Shown: one piece after another, positions 44,901 to 56,870 of the stretch
How positions within the stretch are numbered: position 1 is the stretch's first letter
Layout of the letters: every line of letters begins with the position of its first letter
The notes under the pieces: model-generated
Seen by the model: only the letters and a program-made list of their open reading frames with translations
What the model was told of the DNA's origin: nothing
Databases searched by the model: none
Assembly: GCF_945859705.1 (NCBI RefSeq)
Contig: NC_079134.1
Span: forward strand, 165,017,718-165,081,717
Direction of reading: 5' to 3'
Source: Episyrphus balteatus
Taxonomy: Eukaryota; Arthropoda; Insecta; Diptera; Syrphidae
Length of the DNA stretch: 64,000 bases
Program-made: the position numbers and the translations under genes

Positions 44901-46850
44901 AAATAAGTACATATATAAGTATTATCATAAATGCTTACTTCTGAGGGTTCAAAGGTCCTTTTATCGATTCATAACAGTTTTAAAATTGATCTCCACATGT
45001 ACTTGATTTAGGTATTAGTTTAACACTCCTTAGCTTCGGTTCCTCACTTAACTGTTTCTTGCTGATTTTTAATTATTAAAATAAATGGTAACTGGGGCGT
45101 ATGTGGAACATTTTTTTTTTTTTGTAATTAGCTCTGAAATAGCCTCCAAATATGAATGAAAAGTTTTCAAACATTGAAACGATTTAAAAAAGTATGTGCA
45201 GACATCATTTTGCTCCAGAATGGTTTTCGAGAAGCTCTCACATTTTTTTTTTCGCACAAAAATGCAAAAGCTGTCCCATAAGGATCTCAAGTACTCTACT
45301 CTGCTCAGTATTTAAAATCTTATAACATTGATTCTCATCAACTCGTATTTCTGTTTATAGTCAGAATTAAAGGTCATGTAAAAAAGCAGAAGTACATACA
45401 TCCTCAAAATCTACGTACGGTGTACCAAAAGTAGTTTTTTAAACTGCAAACTAAAAATAAATTCTATTTAAGAGTTCTGTTAATGAGTTCTCAAAAAAAT
45501 TCGGCAAATTGTAATTTGTACTCTTATCTGCGCTATTATGCAATGATAAGAAGCTTATTTACGATTGCAACGAAACTAAATGCTTTTCATTCAAAAGTGC
45601 AGTTGCAGCCCTCTTTAAAAATAATAATGGCTCTTTTTTTTTCAATTTTCATTGATAAATTAAAATAAGGCAAAAATATTTTATGTTTTCAAGTAAAATA
45701 CTTATATTTAAAAGCAGTAAGTTCCAGTGAAATATTGACTTTCCTTTCAGGTTTCAGGTTAACTTTCATATAAAGTATGAATTCTCCGAAAATCTTAAAA
45801 TAAAAACTTTTCAAATAAAAGAAAATCCTCTTTTCCATTATAGAATCAGAAATCCTCTTTCTAGATAAGAAAATTTACCAAGAAACACTCTTATAACCTA
45901 CAATAATAAATAATTACTTCTTCCAACAACAACAAAATCCTACATCGCCATTAAACTCTAATAAAACATTTAATAATTTCCACTTAAATTCTAGATTTTG
46001 TTCTCCTTCTACCTATACAACTTTTTCATAGTATTTTAATGGTAAAATCCTTATATTTCAAGGATAAAAACCAAAAAAAAACATTAACCATAAAAAAAGC
46101 AAAAAAAAAAAAAATAACTACAAAAAAATCTATGTCGGATAGGAAGGTATATAATCACCCATCAGTCCTTCCTCCTCCTCGTTCCTTTCTCTACTTTCAA
46201 CTTGATTATTATTCCAGAAATCAGAAAAAAAATTACAAACTAGAGGTAGAGAAGAAGAAGTGTTCTGTTAAGTACATACCCACTTTACCATGGCAACAAC
46301 AAGGACTATACACAAAACTCTGTGTAATAATTTCAATTTTTTATTTCTATTTTTTTCGATTTTGTTGTTGTTATAGGTATTTCTTTAACTTCCCATGAAC
46401 TCATTTCACTACTTGAAAAAAAAAATATAAATCGAATAGGAAAGTTGTGTTTTGTGTTGTTGTAGGTACCTTGTAGGTGTTACAACAAACCAACGTCACA
46501 CAAAAATCCTACCATTTTATCGACCTAAAAGGCGCATATATTCATTATTTTTCTTTTTTTCTGTTATTTCCCAACACAATTATTGTATGTTGTTTTGGAG
46601 ATCCTTAAAATATTCCCTTCCTCATTAAAATGATAAAAACAAAAAAAATAGAAAAAATACGAAATTACTAGAACACATCAATTTTTTTAGAGAGAAGAAA
46701 ATCCAAACGAGACTTCTCCTGAAACAAAGAATTCAAATAAAATGAAAAAAAAAAAAATGTAGAAAATGTAGAAAATTTTCAGCTGATTTTTCCTTGCTCA
46801 GGGATATCCTCGTTTGCAATGAAAATGGAAACGAAAAAATGAGGACACAC
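41961..46850. other. Noncoding stretch, no gene seen
   Basis: AT-rich with long T runs (43461-43474, 45110-45124). A small duplication of 'acaagtatatattataa' lies at 42885-42925. The frame at 46039-46398 is lysine-rich chance. No exon or element ends are recognised. Confidence 0.4.
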
Positions 46851-47660
46851 CGACAAAGAAAACACACATACCTACGCCCTTAACCAAAAACAAATGCATT
46901 GAGCTAGAGAATATTTTATACTCAGTGGCACACAGAGACACTGGCACTGACTCGACTCTTTAATAGAAGAACCAGCGCAGGTCGCAAAAGTATTACGTCA
47001 GAATGAGGCAGCTTCTGACATTACTACAACTTTCAAACCCAAACCACCCACCAATTCCAACCAACCCACCCATAAAATGAAATTCAAACTCCACAAAACC
47101 CAATCACTCCGCTCACACTCGCTTGTTATCTGTACCAGGCAGACAGACAGGCTGGAGATTCAACTATATAATATTGGGTAGCTGGAGATCATGGTAGGGT
47201 TTGTCAATGACTCATTCGAATATTACTTCTTCCAACCCACCAACAACAACAATCTCTTCTTCTTCCCAACAAACTGGAAATGGAAAAGAATTTTTTTTTG
47301 TATTCATGGAGAGAGGCAGAGTTAATGTCCCATCTATTTTTGTACCATATCGGAAGTAGAGGTGGGTGCTCCTCCGATAGCGATAGGAACTTACAACACA
47401 ATTTTTTTTTACGACACTCAATCATTAAAGGATTCAACAACAACAAAGAACGAGAACAAGAAACGAAGAACGAATGAAAATAACGAAGATAATCAAAAAA
47501 GAAATACAAACCAAGAAGGAATTGAAGAAGAGTTAAAAACGGAAACGAAACAAGTTTTTATTAAAGGCTTTAAGAGAGAAAGGGTGGATGTGGAATATAG
47601 GCGCCGACATCGCCAACGACGGAGACATCATCCACAGGAAAAAAGGTAGAGTTGGTAAGA
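46851..47660. promoter_or_regulatory. GC-richer island, possible promoter or 5' exon
   Basis: 46.86-47.23 kb has an unusual run of balanced composition ('gacactggcactgactcgac', 'aggcagacagacaggctgg', 'ccaaaccacccaccaattcc'), followed by CAACAACAAC and purine-rich DNA to 47.65 kb. A plus-strand frame at 47362-47649 (95 codons, Lys/Glu/Arg/Thr-rich) is open but has no recognised domain. I infer a cis-regulatory region or untranslated exon; orientation is unknown. Confidence 0.3.
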
Positions 47661-48678
47661 AGGTTAAAATAGTTAAAACCAAAAAAAAAAAAAAAAAGGA
47701 AACAAGAAACAACATCAAGTATACAAATTACAGTTTATAGTTAAGTTAGTAGATAGCTAGTTTACGAGTTACAAGAATTAGTTATACAACACAAGCAAAA
47801 AAATGATTTCCCAGTTTTAACTTTTGGTTACAATAATGTTCGATGTTCTATGAAAATTCTACGACTACGAGCTACGGGGTTAAACAAGAACGTTTTATTT
47901 TTTTTTTTTTTTGTTAAAAAAAAAGCTTAAAAATACGATAAATTCTACCGAAGAGACGAAGTGCGATGAGAATTCCATTTTTGAATTCGGAAGAAAAATG
48001 ATATTAAAATGAAAATAGAAGAAGAAATTGAAAAATGAATCGGAGGGTGGTAGGGAAAGGATAACCCAGAGAGGTCCTGAGAGATGACGGAGATGTGGAC
48101 TCAGCCCAGTCGGAATAAACATTTCAAAAGGGAAAAATTTAATCGTGACATTTTTTTCATAGAACGGTAGAGGGAGTTTAAAACAGTTTTTCAAAGAGCT
48201 TATATTGGATTTAAGGAAAAACAAGTTTAAATGAATTACTCGGTCATTTTCGATTTTTGACAAAAATTGTTGAAGCAAAATTTTTGTCTTAATAAATAAA
48301 TAAATAAATTTTTCTCCATTTTTCGAGTTAATTGGAAAATACTATAAAGATGTAAACCAATCTGTCAAAGTCAAATCTGACAATCTTCACTTTGTAGAAC
48401 ATAACAGATACACATTTTAAATTAAATAAAATACGGGTTTTTTAATTAATTTTAGCCAGATTATTGCTGAATGTTTAAAGACACTTGTTAAATTGATTTT
48501 TTTTTTTTGTTAAAAAAAAAAAATTTTTAACAGTTCCTATAGATACTTTTTAATAGAAAAACAAGTGTCTGTGTCTTCAAAGTGAACAGTTTGACGTTTG
48601 AGCTTAAAAGCCCTATTCCTTTACTGAGCTTAAAATGAATGCCATCTTTGAATATATATTTTAAGATCAACGAAATAT

Positions 48679-49200
48679 GGAGTGTTTGTAAATGTTTTTA
48701 AGGGTAAGAAATCTGCAATGCTAGTTTTTGAAAATTACTGAAATTTTATAAACAAAAGGCACCATTTAAAAATCGACAAGTGTTATAATAAAAAAAAAAG
48801 CTGCTTTTAACTACTTTTTCAATATAGCAAAAGTAGTTCTAAGTAGTTTTAAGTACTAAGCCGTAGATAAATATTCCCAAAGGAACGCATCTATTATAAC
48901 AAATGTTTTAAAAAAGTAGGAGTTTTTTGAATTTTTCAAATCGGTTCATTATTGCCAGACAAATATGTTCAATTGTTTATAAGAAAACATAAACAGAGAA
49001 AAAAGTTATAAACAATTGGTCATTTCTCAGGCAATAATAAATCGATTCGAAAAATTCAAAAACTGTATACTTTTTAAGAACATCAGTTACCTATAATATT
49101 TACCTACTTTCTTTAACTTAACATTTACCAATTTTAAGATAGTGCCTTTTGTTTATAATATTTCAGTAGTTTTCAAAAACATTTAAAAAAAAAACACTCC
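48679..49200. mobile_element. Foldback/MITE, ~0.52 kb
   Basis: Ends 'ggagtgtttgtaaatgtttt' and, inverted, 'ggagtgttttttttttaaat'. Next come 'ataaacaaaaggcac' words in both arms and, at the centre, 'gaatttttcaaatcggttc'/'gaatttttcgaatcgattt' and 'caattgtttataa' facing each other. The whole element is therefore nearly a continuous imperfect hairpin. Confidence 0.6.
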
Positions 49201-49268
49201 CGTATGCTGTATGCATAAAAAATAGTAAATACTAGCAATAGGAATTTAATAAGTATAAACTAGGTTTG

Positions 49269-49522
49269 ATATCGTCGGCCTCATAAGGAAACCTCGTAAC
49301 TCCACCTTTTTTCGAAAATGACTTTTGAATGCCATTTTTTAGAAAACATGTCAGCGGAGCAGCCCAGAAAATTTGAAGTAATTCCGAAAACTCTAAATAA
49401 ACTAAAATTCAAATTTTGCTCAGCACGTTACTCCCCATCTACTCTGTTGACTCTCTAATCTTTCGTCTCTCCTGTAAAATTTTGATTTTGGGAGTTACGA
49501 GGTTTCCTTATGAGGTCGATAT
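49269..49522. mobile_element. MITE with ~30-bp TIRs
   Basis: Left end 'atatcgtcggcctcataagg' continuing 'aaacctcgtaactcc'; right end is its complement ('ggagttacgaggtttcctt' 'atgaggtcgatat'). The centre is unrelated. Target duplication not identified. Confidence 0.65.
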
Positions 49523-49607
49523 GCATAAAATGTGGATAAAAAAGTTAATACTTTACAAATTTTTCAAGTAAAAGCATTTACTATTTTTTTAAATAGCATA
49601 TTACCCA

Positions 49608-50749
49608 TTAGGGTGGGTCAAGAAATCGAAATTCTTTTTTTTTTTATTTTGTACTCCGAAAAATTGATTGCTAGACACTTCTAAACACCAAATATGAGCT
49701 CTTTATATTAATAAGAAGGTCCTCTGCTTCGAAATTTTCCATTTTTACATCAAGCTTCTACCTAGGTACTAAAAAAAAAATTATTTTTTTATTAATTGAC
49801 TTTTTAGCAAATTTTTTTTACATATTCTTGTAGGAAATAGGACGCTCTACAAAAAAGGCCTTCGACACTTTTTTTTGTTTATCTAACCGTTTAATAGATA
49901 TTTGAGGTCCAATAATCGAGAAAATCTTTAAAAATTCGTTTTTTGTTCTTAATTTTCTAACAAATTAAAAAATTATAATATATTCCTACATATTCTTGTA
50001 GAAAACAGATTGTTTCACAAAAAAGGTCTTGTTAACTGTTTTCTATTAATCTAACCATTCTAAAGATATTCGAGGTCAAAGTTCAAAAAAAAATTATGAA
50101 AACATTTTTTACTTTTCAAAATACATAATCTAATTTACTAAAAAATCATTATTATCAAGTAAGCAAGGTGTATTCTTAAAAGGGCTTAAACGTTCTACAA
50201 ATAAGTCCTGGCATCAAATTCATATCTTTATCCGTTTAGAAGTTATTCATATCCAAACCAATGCCCACTGATATCAATAGTTTTCTTATGACCCGTATGC
50301 ATTGCGATTTGGATACGAATATCTTCTAAACGGTTAAGGCAATCAATTTGATGCCGATGACTTCTTTGTAGAACATTTAAGCCCCTACAAGAACACATAT
50401 TGCTAATTTGAAAATAATGAATTTTCAGTGAATTGGAAAACTTTTAAAAGAAAAATGTTTTTATATTTTTTTTAGTTTGACCTCGAATATCTTTCAAATG
50501 GTTAGATTAATGAAAAAAGTTAACAAGACCTTTTTTGTAGAGCATTCAATTTCCTACAAGAATATGTTAAAAAATTTGCTAAAAAGTCAATGAATCAAAA
50601 AAAAATTTGTTTTATGTATAAATGGAAAATTGAGAAGCGTAGGACCTTCCCATTAATATAAAGAGTTCATACCTATTTGGTGTGTATATTCTTGAGGTGT
50701 CTAGCAATCAATCAAAAAAGAATTTTGATTTTTTTCTGACCCACCCTAA
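49608..50749. mobile_element. TTAGGGTGGGTCA element with very long TIRs
   Basis: Left end TTAGGGTGGGTCAAGAAATC; right end, reverse-complemented, TTAGGGTGGGTCAGAAAAAA. Inverted similarity continues for at least 300 bp ('ttgattgctagacac', 'gagctctttatattaat', 'tctacaaaaaaggcctt'), and smaller internal repeats ('taaccgtttaatagatatt'/'taaccattctaaagatattc') reach the centre. It is therefore a long foldback DNA element of 1.14 kb. No transposase frame. The target duplication is uncertain. Confidence 0.7.
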
Positions 50750-51100
50750 TTTACCATTGCGTTGATCTCAAAATCCATATCTACTCAAAGAGATTATAAC
50801 GTAAGTAAGGGAATAGTATTTTCCAATTAACTCGAAAAATATGGGTCATAGAGAAAAATTTATTAAGACAAAAATTTTAGAAAATAAAATTTTCTACAAG
50901 TTTTGTCTTAACAATTTTTGTCAAAAATCGAAAATGGCCGAGTTTTTAACTAAAAATTGTTTTTTCTTAAATCCAAGATGGCGGCTTTGGTTCAAGCTCG
51001 ATTTTCCTGAAAAACTGGTTTTAAGCTCCCAGTGGTTTTCTCTTCCGTTTCATGAAAAAAAAAAATTCACGACTAAATTTTTTTCCATTTGAGTCTTAAT

Positions 51101-53148
51101 TTTTTGTACATCCCAACTCTCGGGCGGCCCTCAGACTCTTCAGGGTTATGTGAAGGAATTTAGGTTTTAGAAAGAACGAAAAAGAAAAAAAAAATTCAAA
51201 CAAAATTCAAAAAAATGAAAAAATAAGGGCGAGAAAATTTATTAGAGGAATGAAGAGTTAGATAATTCCTTTTAGAGAATATATAAATTTTCATGGAAAA
51301 AAAGAGGAGGAGTTGGAAGAAGGTTTTCATTATTATAACTCACCTGTTTTCCGAATAAAGTTCAGAAAGATTTGATGGATTTATACAAAAAATACACTCT
51401 CCTTTAGGGATTACTTAAGCGAGTGGGTGGTTTAAAGTGGAGCTTATTTCGTTGCCCTTTTTTTCAGCTCAGTTGTAATATAAAAAAAAAGAAGTAAAAA
51501 AACCCTTTTTTTCTTTGCTTTCTTTCTATTTCACTTCTTCTTCGAATATATTCGTTGTTGTTTCCACGGAAAATCGATTATTTGTTTTTTTTTTTCTTCT
51601 TCGATTTTTTTTACTTTGCTTTCAACTTAGAGAAAAAACACCGTTTTTGTGTTGTTTTTTATTCACAACTGGAATTTAAACACTTTTATTATTTTTCTAA
51701 AGAAGAAAATTTCATATAAATACCAAATTAAAACCCAAAAACGACCGATTTTTTGTATGGAATATATGAATTTTATATCAAATGATGACACACACAAAGG
51801 AGACGTCAAATTGTTGAGAATAGGAAAAATTCTACACAACTTTACCTTGCACGATGCAAACTTCGAATGAAAATTTATTTTTTGTATGGATGGAAAATTA
51901 TGAACAAAAATCCATTTTTTTCATTTGTGAGAGAAAGAGAAAATTCTTATTGGAAATGAGAGAGAGAGAAAGAGAGAGAGAGAGGATGATTATAAAATTT
52001 TTTTTGTTTTATTTCCAAATGTCAAAATAATTTGATTTCCACTTTCCAGTGAGAGCAGGGGTGGCAAAGAGGTGGTAGCATTAAGTGCGAAACAAAATGT
52101 AATATTTTTTTCTGGTAGACGACAAGGTAATATCGTAGGCAGGTTTTCAAAAGCGAGAACTGTCAGATAACAGAATGCAAGACCCAACTAACAATTTTTC
52201 TTCTTTAATTTCTCGCAGTTAGGTATTATATCTACAGGTCTTGTATTTAGTTTGTGATTCGAAAATTAAAACTTTCGAGGCTAAACTCTCGTTAAAGTCT
52301 TCCTAGAAACCTAGTACAAGTGGAATTTAAAAATTTGTACAAGCATTAATGTAAACATTTCGTTTAAATTTCAATAAGGCCACATGAAATTCCATTGTAG
52401 AAGCACAAGAAATAAAAGCCATTAAATGACTTCCTTTAAATGGCTTTGCCAATAAAATTTTATTAGAACTGCTTACAAAATCCTTATGAATGCTATGTAT
52501 TTTTTTTTTAATCCAGTCCGAAAAATATTAGATTCAAAATGACTTAGGTAGGTATTTAAGTATGGTAGAACTACAAATTATACTATTGCCTTAAATGCAT
52601 TTATTTTTATAATTGTATATAACCGAAACTATCTCAATAATATATGAGCCGTTGAACATATTTATACAAAAAAAACATTACGTTAATTTTCAAATAAACC
52701 GCAGTTAAACAGTTTTGCCTTTTTAAACAAATATTCCACATAATAGATGTGTTATAGGTACAACATTTTAATATTTGATCGAAATAAATTGTTGAATTGT
52801 TGTTTTTGATTGAAAATAATACAAAATATGATTTATATCACTTTCAAATATAACGACTTATATTTTGTATCTCTGTATAAGAAAAAAAGAAATTCAATTG
52901 CAGGCGCATGCGCGAAAAGCTTTTAGTTTTATATGTTTGCCTTAAAAGTTAAGGGTTATCTTTTTATATTTGTAGAAGCCCTTTAATCACAAGCAAAACA
53001 TTGAAAAAAGCATTTAGTTTTATGAGTTTGCCTAAGCGAAGTTAGGTTCGCTAATTTTATTTGTAGAATCCCTGTGAAAGTGAGTAATTTAATTTTGTAA
53101 ACTGTCAAACAAACACATGAGAATAAGAAATATTTGGATAAGCGCGAT
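51101..53148. repeat. Noncoding stretch with GA tract and a small tandem duplication
   Basis: A GA-rich microsatellite occupies 51958-51985. 52908-53075 holds two ~118-bp tandem copies ('ttttagttttatatgtttgc' and 'atttagttttatgagtttgc', each ending 'tttgtagaa(g/t)ccct'). The rest is pyrimidine-rich AT DNA without exons. Confidence 0.5.
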
Positions 53149-53754
53149 TATGGTGACCATTTTTGGTTTTCTTATTCATTATTAAAAATGAATAAATGAA
53201 AAAGTGAATCTTTTTATATCGGTAATTGGTTTAAAATAGTGATATTAAAGATGATTTATTTACCAATTTGGAGTAAATAAGTGGAAAAGAAAGGAAAACA
53301 AGATTTTAATCTTCTGTACTTATTCGAATACAAAATGGACATTCTAGATTTTTAATCTAAGGTCAAAACAAAGCTAGTTCTCTAATTTTTAAGAAAAATG
53401 CGGTTTGACGGCATCCGGGTGATATTTGGAACGAAATATATAGATATCTAACGGGACAGTATATTTTTTTTCTATCTCTGTCAAGCCAATAATTGTCAAA
53501 TTCCATCGGAGGAGGGCTACGATCTCGTCAGATTAAGTTAAGAAACCTCTAAAAAAAACCGAATTTTTCAGATAATTTTTTCTGCTTCAGAAAAATTGTT
53601 CTCTGTCATCTTCTCAATACCGATATGGTTTGGCAATCAGTATAATATTATTAAGTTTTATTAAATAATTTCTTACAAGACATTAAAAAAAAAAAAAACA
53701 GAAAATAACCAAAAGTTATACCTTTGAAAAAAAAAACCACAAATGGTCACCATA
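53149..53754. mobile_element. TIR element, ~0.6 kb
   Basis: The left end is TATGGTGACCATTTTTGG and the right end, reverse-complemented, is TATGGTGACCATTTGTGG; both continue TTTT. That is 22 of 23 matching bases. The interior is unrelated and noncoding. No target duplication is visible, so this could also be two facing copies of a short repeat. Confidence 0.5.
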
Positions 53755-53849
53755 TTCTTTGAGATTGTGCAACTCATCAGCAAATTAAATCGAAGCCCTT
53801 AGGAAGCTCTGGTTTCAACTAGTTTAAATTTGAAACTCCTTTAGTATAT

Positions 53850-53930
53850 ACCTAAGTAGCTCGGTGGGTACGGTACCGGACTATCAATCAGGACGTACGA
53901 GGTCAAATCCCGCAAAATGCTCAAGTAAGT
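53850..53930 (+). other. tRNA-like / SINE-head sequence
   Basis: TAGCTCGGTGGG (53857-53868) matches the A-box. GGTCAAATCC (53901-53910) is a decayed B-box about 32 bp further on. Between them, 'accggactatcaatcagg' looks like an anticodon arm. A 'aagtaagtaaag' tail follows. A weak acceptor stem argues for a tRNA-derived SINE or tRNA pseudogene, not a working tRNA. Confidence 0.5.
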
Positions 53931-55876
53931 AAAGAAGTTTTTTTCTCATTATAATTGTGTTTGGACATTTAATTTCAGAAGAAAACTTTGACTTGGATAG
54001 GAAAACAAACAAGAAAATGGAAAAATAATAAAATTAAAGTTAAAATATAAAAAATTAAAATGAAAAAAAAAATATTTTTTTCTTTATGCTATTTGGAATA
54101 TACCTCATTTAGACTTTCACAAACCTTCGACAAGTTTGCTCAGAGCTTCTAAATAAAATTAAAAGCCTGTAGCAGTAATACACATTTTCAAATTTTTAAT
54201 GTTGCTTGTTTCTATAAGGCATTAAACACATGTTTTGAGTCTCTCCAATCAACTTGCATATCAAGCTTCTCGGGTGGGCCAAATGGGCTTCTCTATGTTC
54301 GTATACAAGCAATATTTCTTAAATCGAAACAGCTTCGTTAGACCCTTGTAGAAGTAAAATTGTTAGTTGGGATGGCTTCCTAAGTTTTTGGTAGCTGCAA
54401 TATTGAAATTGTTTTTTTTTTTTTTCTTGTAAATTGTTATTGCTTTTGAATTTGACAAATTAAACGTCATTTACTTTCGAAGCCATTTTGAAATTTTGCA
54501 CAGATGAGCACAAGAGAACGAAAACGCAAATGATATCGCTCATCTACTTGAAGATTGACATTACCCAAAAAACGTGATTTTTGAGTTAATGATGCTGAAT
54601 AATTCGTTTTAACATCGTTTCGTGTTGTGTAAAAGATTCCTATTAATGATCTTATTCCTTTAGCCCACAAAATATGTAACATCCCTACTAACAAATTTGC
54701 TTCTATAATGCTTTACAGAAGCAACAATTGCATCTGTAAAGCTTTATAGAACCAAAATTGTTTGTCGAGATTTAATTAAAATATAAAGGTCATTAAAATT
54801 AAGTACATACTAATTAATTTCCTTTTATTTTTTTCCTCCCTCGTATATCGTTTGAATAACAGAATGAGTATCTTATTGTAGCCTTATTCCTTAAAGAAGC
54901 GAATACCATTTTCGGTTCTTGTTGAGAATATTTACCAAAGTCTTACAGTGCACGTCTCTGCACACTTATAGGATCGAATACCACTTTTAGCTATTGATGA
55001 GAATATTTATAGGAGTCTTACATTGAACTTCTTTGTTCATGGATCGTTGTTCATGGTAATCATGACGAGAAGCTTCTCAGGATCATTATATTTACATTTT
55101 ATTTATGAATTCGAGGGAGGAAATATAACCTAAAAATAAGAAGTACCTACATCTAACATTTCTATTTTGCAACTCAAACATGTCTGAAAATTATACTTTT
55201 TAAGAAACTAGTAACTAGCTCCTAGTTTTTTTTTGATTATAGAAAATCACTTGAAAATTTTTCCTATGTGCTGATTTTGTCTTATTATTGTTCAAGAAGA
55301 CATCTAACATTTATCATAAGTCCTGAGTAAGCTTTTCACCATTTATAGCTTTGATATCTGAGAGCTTTGCACTTTTGGGAGCTTTTAGCGGAAACACCTG
55401 TCATTTAGTCCAAATTTTAATTGACTGGTTTTAGGTGTCTGCATCAACTTTTCAAAAAGTTTTGAAAGTGTCGGAGAAAACTTTTTAGGCTTTTATTTCA
55501 AGTTGGACTTAAAAGACGGTGTATAAAAGCTATACTTTTGAAGCTCCTACTAACATTTGATTACGAACTTATATTAAAATTAAACCTACTTTAATTAATT
55601 AAATACATTTTATTTTGGACATTTATTTTGAAATGTTTTTATTTTAATTAATTTAAAAGCTTTAAGCAATAGTTTTGATGAAAACGATTTTTAGTCATGC
55701 AGTCCGTTTTAAGGTTAGAAGCTCCAAACGTGAATTTTTTTTATTGTTTAAGTCGTGTTTTTTTTTACGTCTTTTAACTCGATCGTTTTAACACAAAACA
55801 ACACTCTATGCAAAAACTCGTTCTTATCGCTTCTAATCTTAAAACGTACTGTATTACGTATCATTTGCTTGAATTT
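53931..55876. other. Noncoding stretch, no gene seen
   Basis: AT-rich DNA. 54904-55040 contains two related ~70-bp blocks ('gaataccattttcggttctt' and 'gaataccacttttagctatt', each followed by 'tgagaatatttac/a' and 'agtcttac'), an old tandem duplication. No exon. Confidence 0.45.
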
Positions 55877-56082
55877 GGCCGTGTGTGAATTGCTTTAAAT
55901 AGTTAACACCGTGTAAAATTTTTGCCACTATTGAGGTGAATAAAAAATTTTCAGTTGTTAAAAATTTATTGGGCTCTTGGTTAAATTTGAGTTTTGCAGA
56001 TGGTTTTGTTTTGTTTTTTTTTTTTTATATTAAAAAAAGAGTATCATGGCAGAAAAAAGGCAGACAAAATTTTAAACAATAA
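55877..56082. mobile_element. Harbinger-like MITE, truncated copy
   Basis: Begins GGCCGTGTGTGAATTGCT and follows the 6.62-kb MITE closely through 'atcatggcagaaaaaagg' to 'aaacaata'. There the Tc1-like element begins. The expected right part of the MITE (about 75 bp with its TIR) is not found after the Tc1-like element, so the junction involved a deletion as well as an insertion. Confidence 0.75.
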
Positions 56083-56290
56083 CACGGTGCGACACTGAAA
56101 ATACACCCGAGAAATAACATAGTGTAGGCTATTCGTATGGTCGAATAATGCATACAAATATTTTTGTTATATTTTTGGAACCCTCCATTTTTTTTTTTTT
56201 ATTTACAAAAAACCATTTTTACAGACCTTACGATCAATATTTCAGTCATTTTTCTAACAACTCTCAATATGTTATATGTTTTTGGAAAGA

Positions 56291-56459
56291 GGACTCCATA
56301 TGAGCTGGAAAAATGAGTGACGCAAAGTGGTTTTTCTCATTTGAAAAAGTTCAATTTTGATGGCCCCGATGACTTCAATTATGAATCCATCAAAATTGAA
56401 ATTTTTCAAATGAGAAAAACCACTTTGCGTCACTCATTTTTCCAGCTCATATGGAGTCT
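56291..56459. repeat. 71-bp-arm palindrome inside the Tc1-like element
   Basis: Left arm 'actccatatgagctggaaaa' ... 'caattttgatgg' (56291-56361); right arm is its near-perfect complement (56388-56459); spacer about 26 bp ('ccccgatgacttcaattatg'). The palindrome centre falls exactly in the transposase region encoding the first catalytic block, so an inversion/duplication replaced the rest of the catalytic domain. Confidence 0.8.
56317..56391 (+). pseudogene. Tc1-like transposase, first catalytic block (opposite strand)
   Basis: FSHLKKFNFDGPDDFNYE corresponds to the FSDExxFNLDGPDGxxYY block of Tc1 transposases, but the first catalytic Asp position holds His. It lies on the plus strand, facing the minus-strand N-terminal half. 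This shows that the two halves of the gene were inverted relative to each other. Confidence 0.7.
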
Positions 56460-56870
56460 AGAAAATTCTAAACGAATACCTTTTTGTTGCTTGTTTAAAG
56501 TTGGTTTCTTTTGGACTTTTAATGGGTTAAAATGATCCGTGCTGTTAATTACTCTGCGGAGTGTTGAAACACTTGCAGAAACACCAGCTTTTTGTTTGAT
56601 TTTTGTCCCAGAGTCAAATGAATTGGAGGCAGATCTCAAAATTTCTCGTCGATTAACTGCTATTTTTGCCGTTTTTTGCCTTAATTCATATTTTTCCTGT
56701 ACGAACTTTTATTTTTGAGGTACGAATAGGCAACACACTAAAACTCCGATCAATTTTGGTAGCTATAGCAGACCCGGTCAGTACTTGTTCCGTTAACAAA
56801 TTAATTTTAGCTCTGTCGACAGTATTTAAAGCTTTTAATCTACTACTTTTTTTTAATTTTAATTAAATGA
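56433..56870 (-). pseudogene. Tc1-like transposase, N-terminal half
   Basis: Reading leftwards: a first frame gives TVDRAKINLLTEQVLTGSAI then ATKIDRSFSVL, a helix-turn-helix like that of Tc1 transposases. After frame shifts, YELRQKTAKIAVNRREILRS, SVSTLRRVIN and VQKKPTLNKQQ then RLEFSRLHMSW follow. These match the second DNA-binding domain and the KKPxLTxxxxxxRLEFAxxHxxW linker of the family. A stop follows WKNE, and the catalytic domain is lost at the palindrome. At least two frameshifts; nonfunctional. Confidence 0.75.

Larger units (their letters stand above)
48110..51100. mobile_element. Large inverted-repeat structure with nested elements
   Basis: Arms of about 220-280 bp: 48125-48345 and, inverted, 50815-51095. 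Shared words include 'ggatttaagaaaaaaca', 'cattttcgatttttgaca' and 'tcgagttaattggaaaatac'. Between them lie at least three more inverted-repeat elements (48.68-49.20, 49.27-49.52 and 49.61-50.75 kb). The right arm contains 'ccaagatggcggctttggtt', lost on the left. Either one composite foldback transposon or a duplicated-inverted host repeat invaded by others. No coding sequence. Confidence 0.55.

Noticed and set aside
47362..47649. 95-codon plus-strand frame rich in Lys, Glu, Arg, Thr
   Set aside because: No domain, no splice sites in the right places, and composition follows a CAA/GAA-rich tract; more likely untranslated or regulatory DNA.
47895..48278. 127-codon minus-strand frame
   Set aside because: Overlaps the arm of the large inverted repeat and is Phe/Leu/Ser-rich; no recognisable domain.
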